DNA from: Brachyhypopomus gauderio
Lineage: Eukaryota > Chordata > Actinopteri > Gymnotiformes > Hypopomidae
Assembly: GCF_052324685.1 (NCBI RefSeq)
Contig: NC_135220.1
Coordinates: 3,185,216-3,249,215, forward strand
Length of the DNA stretch: 64,000 nt
Direction: 5' to 3'
Both the position numbers and the translations under genes were made by a program. The stretch's first letter is position 1; the number at the start of each line of letters is the position of its first letter. The notes beneath the pieces were generated by a model. That model ran no database searches. It was not told where the DNA came from and saw only the letters and a list, made by a program, of their open reading frames with translations. Below are positions 1-12,681 of this stretch, piece after piece.

Positions 1-79
1 TCTTCCTGTCTCTAGCTTTTTCTCTCTGGCTCTTACATCTTACAGTCTCTCTCTCTCTTTCTCCCTCAAAGTCTTTCTC

Positions 80-82
<3 letters not shown>

Positions 83-146
<64 letters not shown>
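83..146. repeat. (CT)n microsatellite
   Basis: An uninterrupted CT dinucleotide run of about 32 units on the plus strand, flanked by further pyrimidine-rich sequence from base 1. No coding potential is seen in bases 1-240. Confidence 0.95.
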
Positions 147-150
<4 letters not shown>

Positions 151-240
151 CAAGCAGTGGTGAGCTCAGTGTCAGCGTCAATGTCAGTGTTTCATGGCTC
201 CAGTGTCAGCAGCTCTCCTTACCATCCTTGCACCGGGCGA

Positions 241-1160
241 TGACCCATGTGAGACGTGCCCATGTGAGACGTGCCCATGTGAGACGTGCCCATGTGAGAC
301 GCGCCCATGTGAGACGTGCCCATGTGAGACGTGCCCATGTGAGACGTGCCCATGTGAGACGTGCCCATGTGAGACGTGCCCACATGAGATGCACCCATGT
401 GAGACGTGCCCATGTGAGACGCGCCCATGTGAGATGCACCCGTGTGAGATGCACTCGCATGAGATGTGTCCGTGTGAGATGTGCCAGTGTGAGATGCACC
501 CGCGTGAGATGTGCCTGCGTGAGATGTGCCAGTGTGAGATGTGTCCGTGTGAGATGCACCCGCGTGAGATGTGCCTGCGTGAGATGTGCCAGTGTGAGAT
601 GTGTCCGTGTGAGATGCACCCGCGTGAGATGTGCATGTGTGAGACGCGCCCGTGTGAGACGTGCCCGTGTGAGACGCGCCCGTGTGAGACGCGCCCGTGT
701 GAGACGCGCCCGTGTGAGACGCGCCCGTGTGAGATGCGCCCGTATGAGAAGCGCCCGTGTGAGATGTGCCTGTGTGAGACGCGCCCGTGTGAGACGTGTC
801 CGTGTGAGATGTGCCCGTGTGAGACGCGCCCGTGTGAGATGCACCTGCGTGAGATGTGCATGTGTGAGGCACGCCCATGTGAGATGCGCCCGTGTGAGAC
901 GCGCCCGTGTGAGATGCGCCTGTATGAGAAGCACCCGTGTGAGATGTGCCTGTGTGAGATGCGCCCGTGTGAGACGTGTCCGTGTGAGATGTGCCCGTGT
1001 GAGACGCGCCCGTGTGAAATGCGCCCGTGTGAGAAGCGCCTGTGTGAGATGCACCCGTGTGAGACATGTCCGTGTGAGACATGTCCGTGTGAGACGCTCC
1101 CGTGTGAGACGTGTCCGTGTGAGACGCGCCGGTGTGAGACGTGTCCGTGTGAGATGCGCC
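241..1160. repeat. 15-bp minisatellite (about 61 copies)
   Basis: Tandem units of 15 bp of the form catgtgagacgtgcc, with point variants (acg/atg, cgcg/cgtg, cat/cgt). Because 15 is a multiple of three and the unit has no stop in several frames, long open frames exist on both strands (for example 194-1219 plus and 184-1362 minus). They are by-products of the repeat: the predicted peptides are pentapeptide reiterations. The left third is more homogeneous than the right, so array age is graded. The following 1161-1290 holds nothing I recognise. Confidence 0.95.
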
Positions 1161-1298
1161 CAGCGGCGCACATCTGGAGTCTAGACTCAGTGGCTCTCCT
1201 TCGGCTGCCGTTGCCGTGACCACCGTGACCACGCGCCTCCTCTGTTTGCATAGCTGCTTGTGTTTCATTGAAATGAAAGTGGCCTTCTCTTCCACCCC

Positions 1299-1299
1299 C

Positions 1300-1355
<56 letters not shown>

Positions 1356-1725
1356 TACACACACACTCTTTCTCAGCGCTCCGTCTCTCCTCCGCTCAAT
1401 CCGTTGCTACTTGTCTGTCGATGAAGAACACGTGGGCGGGGCACCGGATCTGGGAGGAGGGGCTGAACTTCAAGTCATGGAGAACACATGCTGGAGGGTT
1501 TGGGAGGGTAATTATTATTCCAAAGGGAGACTGCCGCCAGTTTTAGTGTCCATGCTAGACAGCAAAAATAATCAGGAAAGAATGAGCCTATATATAAATC
1601 CTTCTGTCGTCTTCAGAGTCCTAGAAAGGCCATATTCACCCCCCCCCACACACACACACACACACAGACATACACACATGTACACACGCGCACACACACA
1701 CACACACACACACATGTACACACAT

Positions 1726-1770
<45 letters not shown>

Positions 1771-1778
1771 TGTACACA

Positions 1779-1832
<54 letters not shown>
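1299..1832. repeat. Two CA-rich microsatellite blocks with intervening unique sequence
   Basis: CA/GT tracts occupy about 1299-1368 and 1647-1832, with CG, TA and TG interruptions. The spacer (1369-1646) is unique sequence in which I see no conserved protein. Several overlapping open frames here read only poly(Thr-His) or poly(Cys-Val) and are not genes. Confidence 0.9.
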
Positions 1833-1834
<2 letters not shown>

Positions 1835-2130
1835 CTTCCTTATCACCCCCATCATCAGCTGCCCCCCACCCGCCATCTTTCAGCCACAAACACAGCTGGA
1901 GAAAACAAAGAAGAAATAAAAACAACTGCATGTCTACATGAGCGATTAAGATTCAGTCTGTTTACGGTCAGGGCGCAGGGAGAACACACTTCGTCTCTCC
2001 TCATCCACTTCTCACACTGGGTGGATTTCTTCACTTTGCTGGGCTGAATAACCTCAGTGCTGGGATCTGCGTTTACCCTATAGCGCTCGGCCACGTACAC
2101 AACTCTGTCTCTACCCCTCTGCCCTAGCAG

Positions 2131-2154
2131 AGCTGGGGACCTTTCCTGTACAAG
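2131..2154 (+). other. Possible 24-nt microexon (splice-signal evidence only)
   Basis: A pyrimidine-rich tract ending in cag sits immediately before 2131, and a strong donor (AAG|gtgagt) immediately after 2154. They enclose 24 nt, a frame-neutral length. No partner exons were found nearby and no protein was recognised. Chance pairing of splice motifs is possible. Nothing else gene-like is seen in 1833-2700. Confidence 0.2.
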
Positions 2155-2708
2155 GTGAGTGTGGTTACCATGGTGTTAGTCTCCCGCTAGTTGCCCCACA
2201 TGAGGACAGATTCGTCAGCACTTACCCTCAGCCTCAGCCAAAAGTGCCCAAGGTCAAGGGCTGAGATACATCAGAACAGAGGTGTTAGAGGTGGTTTTTC
2301 AGCACTGTGAGCAATGACGATGTTGTGTTAGGGTTCGTTGGCCAGACTGAGAGGTTTGGAGCCACGGTCCTTATAAGGCTTCCCACGGGGTCGTGTGACA
2401 GGAAGTGAAGACTGATGAACACTCACGCGGTTCTGACCCAGAGACCCTTTCCATATGAGCGGCTGTGCAGCACCTCCTAACTCCAACCCGACCCCACTGA
2501 GGAGGAGGGGGAGCTCCTGGGAGGTTCTTTCTCCTCTTCCCCTCTGTTGATTCTCTCTCTCCCTCCGTATTTTTCCCTCTTTCGCTCCATTTATTTCCCC
2601 TTAATTGCTCCATTTGCCCCCATCGTGGGGAGTTCCGGAACCTTCCAGGGCTGTCGGATGTGATTGTCTGTCATGGCAGAGCCCGGAACTGCAGAATGGA
2701 CACGGGGG

Positions 2709-2977
<269 letters not shown>

Positions 2978-3334
2978 TCCATAAGTTTTTGAAACATTCA
3001 CTAATTTATTAAACTGATGTATGCTATAAAGTATTTTTTTGTTTTGCTTCAACAGCAGTAAACGTACATCAGATTTTTCAGGTGTTTTATCCATCAGTGT
3101 TCCACAGCTTTAAAATGAGAGGATCAGACATAGAGATCAAACACAGACAGCATTGCCCTGTTTGCATAATTATTATTACTATTATAATAATTCTAATTAT
3201 AATTATTGTCCTTTTTTCATTTTTTTTTTTCATCCTGACTTCAAGTATACTTTTGTGATAATAAATTTTTTGCCATTCTAGTTACTAGTTTATTAACGTT
3301 TTTACTGTAATGAAAGGTTACTGAACTGAACTGG

Positions 3335-3612
3335 AGTGAAGAGAGAGGGTGAGAGAGAGAAGTGGGGAGGGAGAAAGGGGAAAGAGAGAGAGAGAGAGAG
3401 AGGGTGAGAGAGAGAGGGTGAGACAGTGAGAGAGGGAGGGGAAAGACAGAGGGAGAGAGGGAGAGAGAGGGGTAACAGATTAGCCTGTTAAGTACACTAG
3501 TTGATGTGAGCATAGATGTGTAATCTGTCCCATGTTGGAAAGACAGAAAGAGAATGGGAGTGAGACAGATTGAGACAGAGGGAGACAGAGGGAGACAGAG
3601 GGAGACAGAGAC
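3335..3612. repeat. GA-rich low-complexity tract
   Basis: Purine-rich GAGA/GGGA sequence at 3335-3475, then a short run of gacagaggga units at about 3570-3610. The apparent minus-strand open frame here encodes Ser/Leu-rich low-complexity sequence only. Confidence 0.85.
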
Positions 3613-3742
3613 TCCTAGAGATGAAGCCATGTCAAGCAGGACGCGGGGATACCAAATGAGCTTCCCTCGAACACCGGGGTGGGGGGAGGAAGTTTGTGGG
3701 CGTGGCCTGCACCCGCCTGTCTGACGAGGCCAGAGCTGATCA

Positions 3743-3895
3743 CTAACGTTCAGGAGTCTTGATGGGTCGACACGACTCCAGGGCCTCACAGCCGTCGGGC
3801 AGAACCTCCCCGTCCCTGCGGCCTGGACGGGTCAGGCTTTCCTCCTCAGTCTCTGCCTCCTCCAGCTTCTGGGTTTTATTAGAGGTCTGTGTCCA
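3743..3895 (-). CDS. Possible C-terminal coding exon of an unidentified gene
   Basis: Read on the minus strand, a pyrimidine tract ending in ccaag (3896-3900) is followed by 50 codons and a TAG at 3743-3745. Codon choice is strongly coding-like: GAG, CTG, AAG, CAG, GGC and GAC dominate and third positions are GC-rich, unlike the flanks. The peptide is hydrophilic and acidic in its first half (KLEEAETEEESL) and ends in PIKTPER. I do not recognise the family. The open frame continues upstream of 3895 to a Met at about 3988, but composition there is not coding-like, so I favour a splice acceptor at 3896. I found no upstream exons in 3900-14000. It could be the terminal exon of a gene transcribed leftward, or a chance open frame. 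Confidence 0.35.
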   Translation of the reverse strand, partial: WTQTSNKTQKLEEAETEEESLTRPGRRDGEVLPDGCEALESCRPIKTPER

Positions 3896-5314
3896 CTTGG
3901 AAAGGAACGAACAGTGTGAGATTAATAGCACCCGGTTCTCTTGCTGCACTGGAAAATCCAACGGTAGTTCTGGAAACACAAGCGGCACTACTCAAGACTC
4001 CCCCAATACGTTGTTTCTGACAGGCGATGACACGGGTGGCACTTTTCCCAGCGTCCTGTGCACAGGCCCCCGCTCAGCTCTGTGTTGAGGCATCATGACG
4101 ATTCGGAATAATATACGATTGCTTCGGGCCTTATAGTGCACTTACAGATTAGAAAATCTCTCTTTCTCTATAGCCCTCTGTCACATATGCCCACATATAC
4201 AACCACACACACTCCTGCAGTAAATTACTCATTTTCATCTAGTCTTCATTTCTGGGTTCCATGTTTTTCCACACTGGACTCCATTATGAAAGAGGCTGAA
4301 GTGCCAGGCTGTTCGCCTAAGAAAGGCAAACTCTCACAACCAATTATGTCCTCTTACAACTATTATGTGCTAAAGTCCCTCCACCCACCTCTGACCCCCC
4401 ACCCCCCCCACCCTGTACCTCCACCCAGAGCTTCATGTTAGGAGCAAAACGACCTCCAAAGGATACATCCCTCGTGACCTGCAGTCCTCCGGTTACCAGC
4501 GTAAACCACAATTACTCACACCTGCGAGAAGCCGGCGGTTCAAACCTGTGCGGACTGACCTTTCACCCATTCCTCTTTGTTTCTTTATCTCAAGGACACC
4601 CTGGGGCTCTCTGTGCTGACACACAATGCCGTGACACCTGTTTGACAATCCAGTGTCACAGACGTCATCTCATTACACTTCCTCATTCACGCCATGAGAA
4701 CTGGGGGTTTCCCTACTGGGACATGTCAGAAACGTTGAACAGGAATGAGTAACACAACAGAGCTGCTACGTGACGGATTCAAACTAGATTCAAACCACAT
4801 TCAGAAATGTCTTTCAAGGTCCTGTTGAATTGCATTGGGGTTATGATATTAAATGTTATGGATTTTGGTCTGAGCCATTCTAATAGCACGTTGCATTAGA
4901 TGGTGTTTCAGTGTATAGGTTATATGAGAGTTTGTGCATGTAAGGTGTGTAATTTCAAATGCCGCATTTCAATATCATTACATGATAATCAGCACATCAA
5001 GGAAAATGTCCACTAAGGTTACAGAGATCGGTTTTTGCCGGTTATGCACAGTCCTTAAACCTTAAACATTCATGAAAAATGAATAATGAAAAACAAAATA
5101 AAGACATTGTGGAACAGTATAACTATTCTACAATAAACTATAAATGTCAAAATACAATTTAACATGGGTCTTAATATGTTATTGTACTATAAAATTATTC
5201 AAAAACATTTTGGTACACTTGTTAGTAAAAACTACTGAATAAACTACTGAAAGCCAATAGACTGAAACGAAATGAAGGGAATAGGGAATAAAGGTGAAGA
5301 GAAATAAACAGAAA
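3896..5314. other. Unique intergenic sequence, nothing recognised
   Basis: Mixed-composition single-copy sequence without recognisable conserved exon, RNA gene or mobile element. Short open frames have no coding-like codon bias. Confidence 0.6.
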
Positions 5315-5455
5315 CAGAGACACCATTTCATCCCTTCATCCTCCTCCTCATCTTCATCTTTCATTCCATCTCCTCCTTCTCCTCTGATCCCCCCCCCCCC
5401 CCCCCCCCCCCATCTTCCTCCCTTCTCCCCCCCCTCCCCCCTTCCTCTCTCTCAC
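5315..5455. repeat. Polypyrimidine tract with long poly(C)
   Basis: About 140 bp that is almost purely C/T on the plus strand. It includes a run of about 20 C at 5391-5410 and CCT/CTT-rich flanks. Confidence 0.9.
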
Positions 5456-5532
5456 AACTCTGTGTTTTTCAGGCTCTGTGTTAAGTGGACTGTCATGCTA
5501 CTCCGGTCCCTGAGAAACCCTTTAGCTAATCC

Positions 5533-7436
5533 TCACGCGTGTGAACACCAACCCCACACACGGACACACGCGTGAACACCAACCCCACACACGGACACAC
5601 GCGTGTGAACACCAACCCCACACACGGACACACGCGTGTGAACACCAACCCCACACACGGACACACGCGTGAACACCAACCCCACACACGGACACACGCG
5701 TGTGAACACCAACCCCACACACGGACACACGCGTGTGAACACCAACCCCACACACGGACACACGCGTGAACACCAACCCCACACACGGACACACGCATGT
5801 GAACACCAACCCCACACACGGACACACGCGTGTGAACACCAACCCCATACACGAACACACGCGTGTGAACACCAACCCCACACACAGACACATGCATGTG
5901 AACACCAACCCCACACACGGACACACGCATGTGAACACCAACCCCACACACGGACACACGCGTGTGAACACCAACCCCACACACGGACACACGCATGTGA
6001 ACACCAACCCCACACACGGACACACGCGTGTGAACACCAACCCCACACACGGACACACGCATGTGAACACCAACCCCACACACAGACACACGCGTGTGAA
6101 CACCAACCCCACACACGGACACACGCGTGTGAACACCAACCCCACACACGGACACACGCGTGTGAACACCAACCCCACACACGGACACACGCGTGAACAC
6201 CAACCCCACACACGGACACACGCATGTGAACACCAACCCCACACACGGACACACGCGTGTGAACACCAACCCCATACACGGACACACGCGTGTGAACACC
6301 AACCCCACACACAGACACATGCATGTGAACACCAACCCCACACACGGACACACGCATGTGAACACCAACCCCACACACGGACACACGCGTGTGAACACCA
6401 ACCCCACACACAGACACACGCATGTGAACACCAACCCCACACACGGACACACGCGTGTGAACACCAACCCCACACACGGACACACGTGTGTGAACACCAA
6501 CCCCATACACGGACACACGCGTGTGAACACCAACCCCACACACAGACACATGCATGTGAACACCAACCCCACACACGGACACACGCGTGAACACCAACCC
6601 CACACACGGACACACGCGTGTGAACACCAACCCCATACACGGACACACGCGTGTGAACACCAACCCCACACACAGACACATGCATGTGAACACCAACCCC
6701 ACACACGGACACACGCGTGAACACCAACCCCACACACGGACACACGCGTGTGAACACCAACCCCACACACAGACACACGCATGTGAACACCAACCCCACA
6801 CACGGACACACGCGTGTGAACACCAACCCCACACACGGACACACGCATGTGAACACCAACCCCACACACGGACACACGCGTGTGAACACCAACCCCACAC
6901 ACGGACACACGCATGTGAACACCAACCCCACACACGGACACACGCGTGTGAACACCAACCCCACACACGGACACACGTGTGTGAACACCAACCCCACACA
7001 CGGACACACGCATGTGAACACCAACCCCACACACGGACACACGCGTGTGAACACCAACCCCCACACACGGACACACGCATGTGAACACCAACCCCACACA
7101 CGGACACACGCGTGTGAACACCAACCCCACACACGGACACACGTGTGTGAACACCAACCCCACACACGGACACACGCGTGTGAACACCAACCCGACACAC
7201 AGACACACGCGTGTGAACACCAACCCCACACACAGACACACGCATGTGAACACCAACCCCACACACGGACACACGCGTGAACACCAACCCCACACACGGA
7301 CACACGCGTGTGAACACCAACCCCACACACAGACACACGCATGTGAACACCAACCCCACACACGGACACACGCATGTGAACACCAACCCCACACACGGAC
7401 ACACGCGTGTGAACACCAACCCCACACACAGACAGG
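5533..7436. repeat. 33-bp (and 31-bp) minisatellite, about 58 copies
   Basis: Tandem units built of gtgaacaccaacccc followed by acacacggacacacgcg. The usual spacing is 33 bp. Some units lack a TG dinucleotide (gcgtgaac instead of gcgtgtgaac) and are 31 bp, which shifts the frame. As a result all three minus-strand frames are open for about 630 codons and the plus strand carries chained open frames. These are stop-free repeat by-products, not genes. Variant positions (cgcg/catg, cgg/cag, cac/tac) recur in ordered runs, showing that blocks of units were duplicated together. Confidence 0.95.
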
Positions 7437-7495
7437 CACCAATAAAGCATTGTGTGGCAGTTACATCACGGCACGTCCCGACAGAAAAGAGAGAG

Positions 7496-8802
7496 GGGAC
7501 AGTGGGGTTTAGGGGGGTTAGTGGTGTTAATGGGGACAGTGGGGTTTAGGGGGGTTAGTGGTGTTAATGGGGACAGTGGAGTTTAGGGGGGTTAGTGGTG
7601 TTAATGGGGACGGTGGGGTGAGTGGTGTTAATGGGGACGGTGGGGTTTAGGGGGGTTAGTGGTGTTAATGGGGACGGTGGGGTGAGTGGTGTTAATGGGG
7701 ACGGTGGGGTTTAGGGGGGTTAGTGGTGTTAATGGGGACGGTGGGGTGAGTGGTGTTAATGGGGACGGTGGGGTTTAGGGGGGTTAGTGGTGTTAATGGG
7801 GACGGTGGGGTGAGTGGTGTTAATGGGGACGGTGGGGTTTAGGGGGGTTAGTGGTGTTAATGGGGACGGTGGGGTGAGTGGTGTTAATGGGGACGGTGGG
7901 GTTTAGGGGGGTTAGTGATGTTAATGAGGACGGTGGGGTGAGTGGTGTTAATGGGGACGGTGGGGTTTAGGGAGGTTAGTGATGTTAGTGGGGACGGTGG
8001 GGTGAGTGGTTTTAATGGGGACGGTGGGGTGAGTGGTGTTAATGGGGACGGTGGGGTGAGTGGTGTTAATGGGGACGGTGGGGTTTAGGGGGGTTAGTGG
8101 TGTTAATGGGGACGGTGGGGTGAGTGGTGTTAATGGGGACAATGGGGTTTAGGGGGGGTTAGTGGTGTTAATGGGGACAGTGGGGTGAGTGGTTTTAATG
8201 GGGACAGTGGGGTTTAGGGGGGTTAGTGGTGTTAATGGGGACGGTGGGGTGAGTGGTGTTAATGGGGACGGTGGGGTTTAGGGGGGTTAGTGGTGGTAAT
8301 GGGGACGGTGGGGTGAGTGGTGTTAATGGGGACGGTGGGGTTTAGGGGGATTAGTGGTGTTAATGGGGACGGTGGGGTGAGTGGTGTTAATGGGGACGGT
8401 GGGGTTTAGGGGGGTTAGTGGTGTTAATGGGGACGGTGGGGTGAGTGGTGTTAATGGGGACGGTGGGGTGAGTGGTGTTAATGGGGACAATGGGGTTTAG
8501 GGGGGGTTAGTGGTGTTAATGGGGACAGTGGGGTGAGTGGTTTTAATGGGGACAGTGGGGTTTAGGGGGGTTAGTGGTGTTAATGGGGACGGTGGGGTGA
8601 GTGGTGTTAATGGGGACGGTGGGGTTTAGGGGGGTTAGTGGTGGTAATGGGGGACGGTGGGGTGAGTGGTGTTAATGGGGACGGTGGGGTTTAGGGGGGT
8701 TAGTGGTGTTAATGGGGACGGTGGGGTGAGTGGTGTTAATGGGGACAGTGGGGTTTAGGGGGGTTAGTGGTGTTAATGGGGACGGTGGGGTGAGTGGTGT
8801 TG
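7496..8802. repeat. G-rich minisatellite with 64-bp dimeric unit
   Basis: Alternating 37-bp and 27-bp units share a tggtgttaatggggacggtg core. The longer unit adds gggtttaggggggttag. The dimer period is 64 bp (for example 7646 and 7710), with about 20 dimers. The plus strand has regularly spaced runs of four or more G. Confidence 0.93.
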
Positions 8803-9944
8803 TATGCAGCATCAGACCTTCTCCTGCCACGTGTCCTTTGGCTCTGTAGCTCTCCGCTCTGGCAGCAGTGAGCCATCAGACCCATGGCTCATGCAGGCGG
8901 ACTTTATTAGCAGGAGTTTACGAGTCTGTGGTACTTGAAGTGCTCCCAGTTACATCCTTCATCCCAGAAAGCAGCCTGGAGCTGTTTATCAGATTTCTGT
9001 GTTTATCAGATTTCTGTGTTTATCAGATTTCTGGAGGCCAAGTGATCATCTAGGAGTAGTTGTCTCCTTCCACATCCTAATGAAGGCAATTAGCCATAGT
9101 GTGTCAACAGACTGCAACAAATCAGACTGATGTTTGGAGGCAGCTGCTCAACTTTGGCAGTCTGTGAATCTTCAGGACAAGACTGAGTCTTCTCTGTCCG
9201 GCTAAAGCAACAGTCTAGGGTGACCGTATATCATACATCAGCCAAACAAGTTTGGGTCTGAATTAATACCGTATGAGTCAGGCCAATCTGACAGATTTTG
9301 CTGTGCAGATTATGCATAAATGCTTTTCCCCTCCATTCTGAGCAAAACTCTTCTCGATCTGCCATCTTTGCTCACTGATTGGTTCAAATTAGAACAAATG
9401 GACACATTCTAAAACACAGGGTTGGGGGCGGGGCAAACCTGAACATAAAGCGACATAAGGCAAAGTCTCTTGATGTGGCCAACCACTTATTATGTACAGC
9501 TATATTTTATGTAATTACCTGAGCAATGTTCATTTTAAATAGTAAAGATGCCACATTACTTTGGGATGGTACTGGATCCTTCAGGGTGTATTCGTTTAAC
9601 AAATGATTCACAACACATTTCATTCGTGGAGTCAGAGGTTGTTGAAGTCTGAAATATGTACAATGGCATCAGTAACCAGATCAGCGGAGGCAGCTGTGAT
9701 TCATTAAGCTGTTGGCGATGGAGGCACTAAACAGTGTGGGGAAACGAATATCTTAATGTCAGTCAGCTTTGGTTTGAGAGAAGAGGACGATCCTAAATCA
9801 TGAATCTTCTCATGAATCACAGCATTGAAAATCTCTGGAAATGTTTGTTTGATTTCAAATAAACACTGTCAGATCAGTCACTCTGACTCAGCAGTAGAAA
9901 GCTTCTCTCTTTTGTCATTAATTCCTTCTATCCTGCCTCTTTCC

Positions 9945-9993
<49 letters not shown>

Positions 9994-12163
9994 CTGTGGT
10001 TTAACCCCTTTCACATGGGGAAATTAGCTCTTAAAATTGTGTTTTTCAATAGCTGCTCCTTCAACACACAGCTGCGAGAACATCACACTGTATCTACCCA
10101 TTCAGATGTACCAGTCAGCCTGAATGAAGGGTCTCACTGGTGGGTTTCTCTTTGGGAGAAGGTTGGAAGGTTGAAGGTGGCCCCCAGTGCTCAGAGAACT
10201 GCCCGTCCAGCGCTGGCTCTGGGAAAGGAGGGTGGTCCTGCTCCACACAGCTGAAAGGTTTCACCACACAATGAGATCCACAGAAAGTGCCACTGCATCC
10301 ACCGCTGAGCCCCTTCTTCTGAGACTCCAGGGCGGTGGACAGCTAGAAAAAGGGTTAGGGACACCCAAACCGGGGGTCACTAGGGGACAGAGGGCGAGTC
10401 ACCTAGCAACTGCCTGGCAACTGAGCTAATGTGGAGTGCTTGTTTTGGGGGCCATGACATGACCAAGGGGCATGGAGGCCCCCCGCGGCCCCGCAAAAGC
10501 ACACCTGCATAGGAAACGGGTAGGGGGTTTGTGGGGGGGGGGTGTTTAAAGGGAAGCTCCATAGAGAATGAGAGGGAGAGAAAGACAGAGAGTAGAAAGA
10601 GATCTGCAGATGTTCCAACTTTGAAACCTGACCTTCCCATTAACATCAAGTGCCCCTTTCCTCCTAGTATTATTCTTACACACACACACATACACATACA
10701 CACACTACTTTGACTGCATGGGAAATGAATTTACAGGCATAGATCTCATGGCAGGCAGGGAGTTTGGCACTGGAACGGTCCATCTCAAGTCAGGCAGGGG
10801 GTTTGGCACTGGAATGGCCCATCTCATGGCAGGTAGGGGGTTTCACACTGGGAAGGCCCATCTCTTGGCTCTGTGGGATGCTATCTGCCCTAAATGGCAA
10901 CATGAGGAGAAGTGTTCAGACCCCTCTGCTACAGTACCAGTAACTGGACCTGGAAGCACTCTCACAGGTTCCTGAGAATGTCCTCACAGACGTGATTCAG
11001 CATCACCACTCTGTGTGTGCTTGTATGTGTTAAGTTGCATGTACACTCAGTTTTAGTGGGTGAATTCCCAGCTCTAAGCTCCAAGAACTCCCCACGGTTC
11101 GTGTCTTTTCTGCGGGAGGAGAGAGTTGCCATGGTGTTTTAGCTGCCGTCTCCTGAATGTGAAGAATTCTGATCTGTTCTGGATGCCATCTGAGCACAAG
11201 AACAACTGAGCACACAGACGGAAGTGTGAAGAAGTGTTCAGAGTCTGTTGCCCAGACACCCTAAGAGCACACACAGACACACAGGGGACAGCCATGTACT
11301 GGACATTTGTTGGAGACATTGATGGACCAAACAAAGTTGAACGTATCAAAACGGAAAAATAGGAAACAGAATGCATTGACCAATGGCAAAACAAGTGTCC
11401 ACCATCCAGATTAAAGTCCTGCAGGATTCAACGTGTGTTTATCAGGACATTTCCCACAGGGTAAGTGGCTGTAAATCCTGGTGTATTTAACACCCTCTGT
11501 CCTGTCTACACTGAGCTGATGAAAGAGACACAGTTGTCATGTTTACACAGACAAACAGAACACAGCTAGGGGTGATCTTCGTTCAGCTGCGTATGCGTGA
11601 GAAACACGTGTAGTCGTGTGCACAGATCCTGGCCTGACCTCAGGAATACACCAAAGGAAACACGAGATCGCTCAGCATTTGCATTCTGCATAAGTATTTG
11701 ACTCAGATCTGTTTTCACTTAATAGTAGTTTAATTAGGTAAAGAGTTCCATGGTTGAACCATAACTGTAGGTTATTTCTATTTAATACATCAACAACTAT
11801 ATACTGTAAATTATATAAAATATTTACATGCCATACTTATATTTTCCACGTTTTATCCAGGAAACAAAAAAAAAAGCTAAATCGTAACACAAAAGCATTT
11901 GCTATCCACCCCCCTTCCACACTGAATCACAACTGTCTGAAGCTTCAGATTGAATTTTACAAGACTGTGTTCTTTATACATTCATGGACTACGAAGGGAA
12001 AATAGTTTATTAACAAGATCATTATTAAAATTGGGAAACGTTGGGAAAGTTAGTAAGCTTAACTCGCTATCGTGCTCACCTTTGTACAAACTACTCAAGA
12101 GTCGCTAGGGTTGAGCGTTTGGCGCCATCTAGTGATAGCAAATCAACATTAACCAGTTTCTAA
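8803..12163. other. Gene-free stretch with minor tandem repeats
   Basis: No conserved exon is recognised. Minor repeats are three 17-bp copies around tttatcagatttctgtg at about 8985-9033, a (CT)n run at about 9949-9991, three degenerate copies of about 42 bp at 10747-10870 (gtttggcactgg core), and a CA-rich run at 10677-10704. A CTCF-like motif (cgccatctagtga) lies at about 12123-12135, beside the piggyBac-like element. Confidence 0.6.
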
Positions 12164-12167
12164 TTAA

Positions 12168-12636
12168 CCCTTATATGGTCCAAGGGTCTGTGGGACCCAT
12201 TTTTAAAAAATCAGCTTAAAAAAATTCTACAATTTTTTTTTTTTCAAACTGAGATTCATTGGTCCTTGGCTCATTTTCTGTGAGCAACATAAATCAGAAA
12301 ATATTTTCAATGACCACCCCCCCGTACCCCCCCCTTCACATTTGTATTACATACAGGGTCCAGGGTCCACTGGGCCCTGGGCTAGTCAAAGTGGGCAATC
12401 AACATTGGGTTGGGTAGTTGATAGTCGACTGTATGACTTTAAAGGATATACAAACAAAGGACAGAGGAGTTTGGCATGCAAAGGTGAGCAACCATCAACA
12501 CTTTTGATGGTTGTCACATCAGGGGTTGATTGCATATTGTCAGACAGCAGACGAAGAATCTCTATAGAGACAAAGGGGTGAGATCTGAAAGAAGCATCTT
12601 TTCTCTCAGCCCTCATTATCCCTCCCTCCTCTCTGG

Positions 12637-12681
<45 letters not shown>

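Noticed and set aside
184..1364. Five long open frames on both strands over the 15-bp repeat
   Set aside because: They exist only because the unit length is a multiple of three and lacks stops. The peptides are simple pentapeptide repeats with no start context, domain or splice structure.
5522..7450. Three overlapping minus-strand frames of about 630-642 codons
   Set aside because: All three frames of the same strand are open at once, which is a property of the repeat and not of a gene.
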